Source: Beijerinckiaceae bacterium (lineage in GTDB: Bacteria > Pseudomonadota > Alphaproteobacteria > Rhizobiales > Beijerinckiaceae). From it: a DNA stretch of 36,982 bases. Location: assembly GCA_947478455.1 (NCBI GenBank), contig CANJWR010000025.1, positions 1-36,982 of the forward strand, given 5' to 3'. Positions within the stretch are counted from its first letter, which is position 1; the number at the start of each line of letters is the position of its first letter. Below the pieces are notes generated by a model. It saw nothing but the letters and a program-made list of their open reading frames with translations. It was not told the DNA's origin and did no database searches. The translations under genes were made by a program, and so were the position numbers. Positions 32,456-36,982 of this stretch are shown piece after piece.

Positions 32456-33937
32456 ATGTTGCATCGCTTGCTGAGGTTTCTGTTTCTGACGCTCGCTCTA
32501 TTTTCTGGAGAGGCGCTCGCGCAAGACAAACGTGTGGCGCTGCTGATCGGCAACAGCGCCTACGCGAATGTTCCAACTCTCCCCAATCCACGCAACGACG
32601 CCGCAAAGCTGGGCGACCGTCTGCGTGCTCTTGGATTCGACGTGACGGTGGGCGTCGATCTCGACCGTAGTGGCGTGATTTCAACTCTCGTCAATTTCGG
32701 TCGCAAGGCAGAAAGCGCCGATGTGGCGCTCTTCTTCTACGCCGGTCACGGATTGCAGGTGAATGGTCAGAACTACATCGTCCCGACAGACGCAAGGGTG
32801 GAATACGAGGCAGAACTCGATCTGGCTCTGATTCCGTTTCCGGTCGTCATGCAGCAATTGCAGCGCGGCAGCCGCATCAATATCGTCCTGCTCGACGCCT
32901 GCCGCGACAATCCGTTTGCGAAGGATCTTTCCCGGACGCTCGGCACGCGCTCGGCCTCCGCGCTTGGTCGAGGATTAAGCCGTGTGCAGACGACTTCGGG
33001 CACTTTCATCGCTTTCGCCACGCAGCCCGACAATGTGGCGCAGGATGGCGACGGGCAGAACAGCCCATTCACCGAAGCGCTTCTCAAATATATCGACCGT
33101 CCGGGCGCATCGCTGTCCGACCTCATGATCGACGTGCGCAACGACGTGATGCAGGCCACCAATGGCAAACAGATCCCCTGGGACTCCTCCTCGCTGACGG
33201 GACGCTTCTCTTTCAAGATCGAAGGAACCGTGACGATTGCACCGACGCCAAACGCCGCAGTCACGCCGCAGTCCGGCACAGATCGCGCCACGCTCGAAAT
33301 GAACGTCTGGAAGGCCATCGAAGGCTCGACCAGCGCGGCACCGTTCGAAAAATTTCTGCGCGATTTTCCGGAGGGGCTTTTTGCGGAGGCGGCGCGGCAG
33401 AAGCTATCCAGTCTCAGGCTGGCGGCAGATATGCCAAAGCAAGCTCCCATAAAGTCGGGACCGGTCTTCAACGAGCCCACCGTCAATGGCGCGAGGCTCG
33501 ACTGGTGCGCCCGCTGGGGCGTCGATTGCGGGCAGTCGGCGGCCGACGCGTTCTGTCGTTCGAAGGACTATCCGGCTGCTACCGAATGGACTATCACGCG
33601 CGCCGCCCGCACAATTGTTGCAGCTGACAACAGGTTCTGCGATGCGCCGAATGTCTGTTACGGCTGGGGCAGCATCACCTGCGGTACGGCTGCGCCTAAA
33701 GCGGCCGATCGAACCTTTGCGGCCCCGAAGGTCAACAATGTTGCGGCCGACTGGTGCGAGGTCTGGGGCGACAAATGCGGACAGGCGGGCGCGGACGCCT
33801 TTTGCCGTTCGCAAAAATTCGCCCGCGCGGTCGCGTGGAAAACTGTTGTGACCAACAAGACCTGGGTCATCGGTTCGAAGCAACTGTGCGCAATGCCCGG
33901 ATGCGTGGCGCTGAAAGACGTTGGCTGCGCGAAATAG
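32456..33937 (+). CDS. Secreted caspase-like (C14) protein with two six-cysteine modules
   Basis: A 493-residue protein. The signal peptide ends ALA-Q at residue 22/23. The caspase-hemoglobinase fold covers about 25-255: RVALLIGNSAYANVPTL at the first strand, catalytic His98 in FYAGHGLQ, and catalytic Cys149 in LLDACRDNP. A short segment PFEKFLRDFPEGLFAEAAR (about 296-314) is a helical element often seen after such domains. The C-terminus holds two copies of a 72-residue module at about 338-409 and 421-491, each with six cysteines and the core DWC-WG-CGQ-ADAFCRS. Both catalytic residues are intact, so a protease is likely; P1 specificity is probably Arg/Lys as in metacaspase-like proteins, which is inference. 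It follows kdsA by 104 bp. Confidence 0.88.
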   Translation: MLHRLLRFLFLTLALFSGEALAQDKRVALLIGNSAYANVPTLPNPRNDAAKLGDRLRALGFDVTVGVDLDRSGVISTLVNFGRKAESADVALFFYAGHGLQVNGQNYIVPTDARVEYEAELDLALIPFPVVMQQLQRGSRINIVLLDACRDNPFAKDLSRTLGTRSASALGRGLSRVQTTSGTFIAFATQPDNVAQDGDGQNSPFTEALLKYIDRPGASLSDLMIDVRNDVMQATNGKQIPWDSSSLTGRFSFKIEGTVTIAPTPNAAVTPQSGTDRATLEMNVWKAIEGSTSAAPFEKFLRDFPEGLFAEAARQKLSSLRLAADMPKQAPIKSGPVFNEPTVNGARLDWCARWGVDCGQSAADAFCRSKDYPAATEWTITRAARTIVAADNRFCDAPNVCYGWGSITCGTAAPKAADRTFAAPKVNNVAADWCEVWGDKCGQAGADAFCRSQKFARAVAWKTVVTNKTWVIGSKQLCAMPGCVALKDVGCAK

Positions 33938-33939
33938 GA

Positions 33940-35661
33940 CTACGCGGCAGCCGCTGGCTCATCCTCGACAGGCTTGGCGACCTTCTCTTCAACTCCGAGC
34001 ATCTCGAACAACATCCCGCCCAGAGCCTCGCGCGCATGGCGGGGTGTAAGCATGTGGTCGGCGTTTTCGAGAGTGCGCTTTGTGATGCCCGGCAGCGATG
34101 TGGCGCGAGCGCCGTCCGGCCCCAGCCAGCGTTCGAGTTCTGTCAGGCCCGGATCGTTGTCGCTGTAGATCATCGAGACTTTAACGCCGCGCGCCGACAG
34201 GGTTTCGAACCAATCCTCTACGATGTTGGACTTCGTCAGTCCCGCAGAGGCTTTCTGCGAAAGGCTCATCAGCGCGTTGAAGCTGCCCTTGGCGAATTTT
34301 TTTGCATAGGGCATCAGACGATTGATGACGCTGGAAGCTTCGTTAGCTGCCTGCGCCTCGTCTTCCATGGCGGCGTTAATGACTGCGGATTTTGTCGCAC
34401 GCCATGCGGAGAGCTGGATTTGGTAGCTTGCGCCCCAGACGAAACAAAGCTGGTTGATTAAAGCCACGCGCTTGATGCGGGCGTCTGCTACGGCTGCGTG
34501 CATGGCCTGATAGGCGCCACTGCATGCGCCGACGACGCTGACTTCCGCAATACCCTGCGAGGTCAGCCAGTCGATAGCGGCAGAAACATCCTTCCTGAGT
34601 TCCAGCGCATAAAGCGAACCGGACGCACCATTGGGGGAGGCAAAACTGTTGCCGACGCCGCCGATGTCGATGCGCATCGACGCCACGCCGCTGGCCGCAA
34701 GACGCCGGGCGATTTCCACACTGCCGCGCGCCCAGCCGATATGGTGGATCGCGCCTGCATTGAGTATCACGACGGCCTGTTTGGGGGTTCCGTTCGGGGA
34801 GCGGCAATAGACGCCTGACAATGTCCGTTCATGACCGAAACGAACTGAGCTCTCGGCATATTTTTCACCCGTGATGGTCGCCGGCACGGGATGGACTGGC
34901 CGCGCACCTTCGCGCGGCGCTCCTTCGACCATCCAGTTGGCTACCCATGTGAGGGTCGCGTCGGGAACTTTCGAGGCAGTCGGGTCGCACATCATCGAAT
35001 CGTAGCCGTCGAAGACATCGGCAGTTACATCGCAGCCGAGCGCTTTCAGGCGCGTGACGACCGGATGTGTCGAGAGCGCATCGCGGCCCAGAGCCAGAAT
35101 GTGGGGGGCAGGGGCGTTTTCGATCAGGGCCGGTTCCAGAGCGCCAAGGCTGGCGACCGTTTCCGGGCTGAAGCGGAATCCGGCGACGATCATTTCGCCC
35201 GGGGCAGGTTCCTCCAGCGAGGGACCGATCACGCGGCTCAACGCCTTCAATTCGCGCACATAGGCCTTGCCGGTCGCTAGCGGCGCAAGCAACGTCAGGC
35301 GCGCCACACCGCCGATTTCGGATGCGATCTCGGCGGCGAGAGTCGAGCCGAGACGAAGGCCGACGAGGCCGATTTCCGTCACGCCCGTGCGGGCCCTCAT
35401 GAACTCTATGGCTGAGCGAATATTGCGCTTCCAGACCGTCATACGTTCCGGGTCTTCGGCATTTCCCGCCGAGTCTCCGCAGCCGTGATAGTCGAAGCGA
35501 AGCGCAGGCTGGCCGGCCTTTGCAATTCGTTCAGCAAGAATCGCAAGAGACCTGTGGCCGCACAGATCTTCGAACCCGACAGACCCGCAAATGATGATTC
35601 CGCGCGCCCCTTCGGCCGGGTGAAGCCAGCCCGCGCATTGGTCGAAACTCACTGGTAACAT
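33940..35661 (-). CDS. Tandem alpha/beta-hydrolase protein
   Basis: A 573-residue protein made of two alpha/beta-hydrolase domains. Domain 1 (about 1-250) has IIICGSVGFEDLCGHRS, RFDYHGCGDSAG and an elbow GLRLGS where the nucleophile position is Arg103. Domain 2 (about 275-555) has MRIDIGGVGNSF and an elbow Gly378-Ala-Cys380-Ser-Gly382, so Cys takes the nucleophile position. The acid and His could be in YSDNDPG and ENADHMLTP. Domain 1 resembles hydrolases of exosortase-linked polysaccharide clusters, but no exosortase is nearby. It has no signal peptide. The tail is Glu/Ala-rich. It is convergent with the caspase-like gene, with stop codons 2 bp apart. Confidence 0.8.
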   Translation of the reverse strand: MLPVSFDQCAGWLHPAEGARGIIICGSVGFEDLCGHRSLAILAERIAKAGQPALRFDYHGCGDSAGNAEDPERMTVWKRNIRSAIEFMRARTGVTEIGLVGLRLGSTLAAEIASEIGGVARLTLLAPLATGKAYVRELKALSRVIGPSLEEPAPGEMIVAGFRFSPETVASLGALEPALIENAPAPHILALGRDALSTHPVVTRLKALGCDVTADVFDGYDSMMCDPTASKVPDATLTWVANWMVEGAPREGARPVHPVPATITGEKYAESSVRFGHERTLSGVYCRSPNGTPKQAVVILNAGAIHHIGWARGSVEIARRLAASGVASMRIDIGGVGNSFASPNGASGSLYALELRKDVSAAIDWLTSQGIAEVSVVGACSGAYQAMHAAVADARIKRVALINQLCFVWGASYQIQLSAWRATKSAVINAAMEDEAQAANEASSVINRLMPYAKKFAKGSFNALMSLSQKASAGLTKSNIVEDWFETLSARGVKVSMIYSDNDPGLTELERWLGPDGARATSLPGITKRTLENADHMLTPRHAREALGGMLFEMLGVEEKVAKPVEDEPAAAA

Positions 35662-35793
35662 GCAATTCCCCGTACTCTTATTGCCGCGATGCCCTGTTTT
35701 GCCGAGAGCATGGCGGGTGCCGGTTAGGGTGAAGTGAAGTTTCGGGGGCAGCGGCCGGCGTCGCCGGAAGGACTGGCGGAATGCTCAACGAGC

Positions 35794-35822
35794 GCTTAAC
35801 GACAGTCGCCGGCGTGTTAAGC
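35794..35822. repeat. Inverted repeat upstream of hydrolase gene
   Basis: GCTTAAC (35794-35800) and GTTAAGC (35816-35822) are perfect 7-bp arms with a 15-nt spacer, ending 54 bp before the hydrolase start. The gap of 215 bp between the two divergent hydrolase genes holds nothing else I can name. It may be an operator; this is inference. Confidence 0.4.
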
Positions 35823-35876
35823 TGGACACCGAGGCGATCACAATCTGTAAGTCGGCGCTGAAGCGGGAGCCCCTAT

Positions 35877-36692
35877 TTGACCAATCCATCCGCAAAAAAG
35901 TTTGTGCAGGCCACGCACGGGCGCGTCGCCTACGAAGAGGCGGGACGGGGGCGGCCCATCCTGTTCCTGCACGGCATGAACGGCTCGACGCGGAGTTGGG
36001 CCGAGCAGCTTGATGGCTTGTCGGATACTTTCCGGGTAATTTCCTGGGATGCGCCGGGCTTCGGGGAATCCGATCCCTGTGCGGCGTCGCTGGAGGCCTA
36101 TGCGCAGGCCGCACGCGAGTTGAGGGCTGGTCTCGATCTGCGCGAGGCGATTGTTGTCGGGCATTCCATGGGCGGGCTTGTGGCAACGCGCCTCGGCGCC
36201 GACCGGGGCGGGCGGATCGCCGGCATCGTGCTGTCGTCGACGCATCTCGGCTATGCGCGGCCGCCCGGCGAGCCCTTGATGGAGCGCTATGCGGGGCGCA
36301 TGAACCACATTATGGCGCATGGTGCAGGGCCGGACTATGGACGCACCAGCGCAGGCAAGATGGTGCCGGCAGATTCGTCCGAAAAGGTTCTGGCTGCGCT
36401 GACGGCTGTCGCAGCCGGCGCGCGTGCCGAGGGCATGCGGGACGCCGGGCGGGCCTTGCAGGAAGCCCGTAATGGCGAGATTGCGCCGCTGATGGATGTG
36501 CCCGTGGCGCTGTTCATCGGCGGGCGCGATCCTGTCGTGAAGCCTGACCAGTTGCGGGGGCTGCGCGAGGCCTTTCCGCAGGCCTCGCAGACCGTGTTTC
36601 CGCTCGCCGGGCACGCCTCCTACGTCGAATATCCCGAACTTTACAACGAAGCGTTGCGGGCCTTTGCGGCGACGCTGCCGCCGCTGCGCTGA
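35877..36692 (+). CDS. Alpha/beta hydrolase
   Basis: A 271-residue hydrolase. The oxyanion loop is LFLHGMNGS; the elbow is Gly95-His-Ser97-Met-Gly99; the acid is Asp in GGRDPVV; the base is His in AGHASY. The apparent start is TTG at 35877 with GGGAG about 8 nt upstream; a GTG at 35904 is an alternative, and the first ATG in frame comes after the oxyanion loop, so a non-ATG start is required. It is followed after about 20 bp by a peptide-type ABC transporter binding protein, so it may process a substrate brought in by that transporter. Confidence 0.87.
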   Translation: MTNPSAKKFVQATHGRVAYEEAGRGRPILFLHGMNGSTRSWAEQLDGLSDTFRVISWDAPGFGESDPCAASLEAYAQAARELRAGLDLREAIVVGHSMGGLVATRLGADRGGRIAGIVLSSTHLGYARPPGEPLMERYAGRMNHIMAHGAGPDYGRTSAGKMVPADSSEKVLAALTAVAAGARAEGMRDAGRALQEARNGEIAPLMDVPVALFIGGRDPVVKPDQLRGLREAFPQASQTVFPLAGHASYVEYPELYNEALRAFAATLPPLR

Positions 36693-36714
36693 GGCCATTC
36701 AAATGAGGTTTTCG

Positions 36715-36982
36715 ATGTCTTTTCTTCGTCACATTCGCATCGTCGCCATCGCGGCCGTGTGCGGTCTCGCGTCGGTCGCAACCGCGCAGGAATTGCGCGT
36801 TGCGCTGGCCGCCGAGCCAACCTCGATGGACCCGCACTATCACAACCAGACCTCGAACAACTCGCTCGCCAGCGAGATTTTCGACGCCCTGACCCTGCAG
36901 GACGCCAACCAGAAACTGCTGCCGGGCCTTGCGGTCTCGTGGCGGCTTGTCGATCCACTGACGTGGGAATTCAAGCTGCGGC
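36715..36982 (+). CDS. ABC transporter substrate-binding protein, family 5 (partial)
   Basis: The frame is open to the right edge, so only the first 89 residues are seen. A signal peptide (MSFLRHIRIVAIAAVCGLAS, cleavage ATA-Q) is followed by ELRVALAAEPTSMDPHYH, the usual beginning of oligopeptide/dipeptide (SBP_bac_5) binding proteins, then LPGLAVSWRLVDPLTWEFKLR, also typical. GAGG lies 6 nt before the ATG at 36715; an in-frame ATG at 36703 with its own GAGG is an alternative. Permease and ATPase genes would be expected beyond the window. The periplasm is the location. Confidence 0.88.
   Translation, partial: MSFLRHIRIVAIAAVCGLASVATAQELRVALAAEPTSMDPHYHNQTSNNSLASEIFDALTLQDANQKLLPGLAVSWRLVDPLTWEFKLR

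Noticed and set aside
1-36982. CRISPR array, tRNA or rRNA genes, insertion sequences, prophage or defence island
   Set aside because: I looked for regularly spaced repeats, cloverleaf signatures such as GTTCGA arms, transposase motifs and phage-type genes and found none; the caspase-like protein alone does not make a defence system because it is secreted.

Overview
The window is GC-rich chromosomal DNA that looks like an alphaproteobacterium of the order Hyphomicrobiales (Rhizobiales). The basis is a BA14K-family protein, an RNase E whose S1 domain is split by a long acidic insert, the order rne / amiC / mrcA / prfB, a class II (cysteine-type) KdsA, and a GTCATGCCCGG-type palindromic repeat of a kind common in this group. 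I cannot fix the genus. Codons 5' of many genes also leave long open frames on the opposite strand, as expected at this GC content. I see no rRNA, tRNA, CRISPR array, integrase, transposase or phage gene, so this is core and near-core chromosome, not an island.

Layout. 284-1471: an MFS transporter (+). It meets a four-gene minus-strand run at 1459-5944: an OafA-type acyltransferase, a DsbA-like thioredoxin-fold protein, a serine hydrolase of the beta-lactamase class C fold, and an M48 metalloprotease with a TPR-like tail. The M48 gene and the serine hydrolase gene are separated by 4 nt. 6029-7222: a PLP aminotransferase (+), sharing a hairpin terminator with rne (-, 7322-10297). A dyad-rich gap of about 770 bp follows, then the cell-wall and translation group on the plus strand: amiC-type amidase, mrcA (PBP1A) and prfB. 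prfB carries the classical programmed +1 frameshift. 16347-18141: a VOC protein (-) and tyrS (+). 18142-21726: a 1194-residue AsmA-like protein (-). 21893-24978: a Bcp/PrxQ peroxiredoxin, a membrane-anchored M23 peptidase and an EamA transporter (+). 24980-27760: msrQ-like (-), anmK (+) and an alpha/beta hydrolase (-). 27882-27966: the palindromic repeat. 27993-31460: four secreted or anchored proteins of mostly unknown role. 31491-33937: kdsA and a secreted caspase-like protein (+). 33940-35661: a tandem alpha/beta-hydrolase protein (-). 35877-36982: an alpha/beta hydrolase and the start of a peptide-type ABC transporter binding protein that runs off the right edge.

The unifying theme is the cell envelope. 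Peptidoglycan synthesis and turnover (mrcA, amidase, M23 peptidase, anmK), LPS Kdo synthesis (kdsA), outer-membrane quality control (M48, DsbA-like, AsmA-like) and methionine or thiol redox repair (MsrQ, Bcp) account for much of the coding capacity. The signals I find most worth checking are an 11-bp perfect inverted repeat whose right arm contains the Shine-Dalgarno of the M23 gene and ends at its ATG, a caspase-like protein with two copies of a six-cysteine C-terminal module, a double alpha/beta hydrolase with Arg and Cys at the two nucleophile positions, and the rne upstream region with a 16-bp perfect palindrome at a possible promoter.
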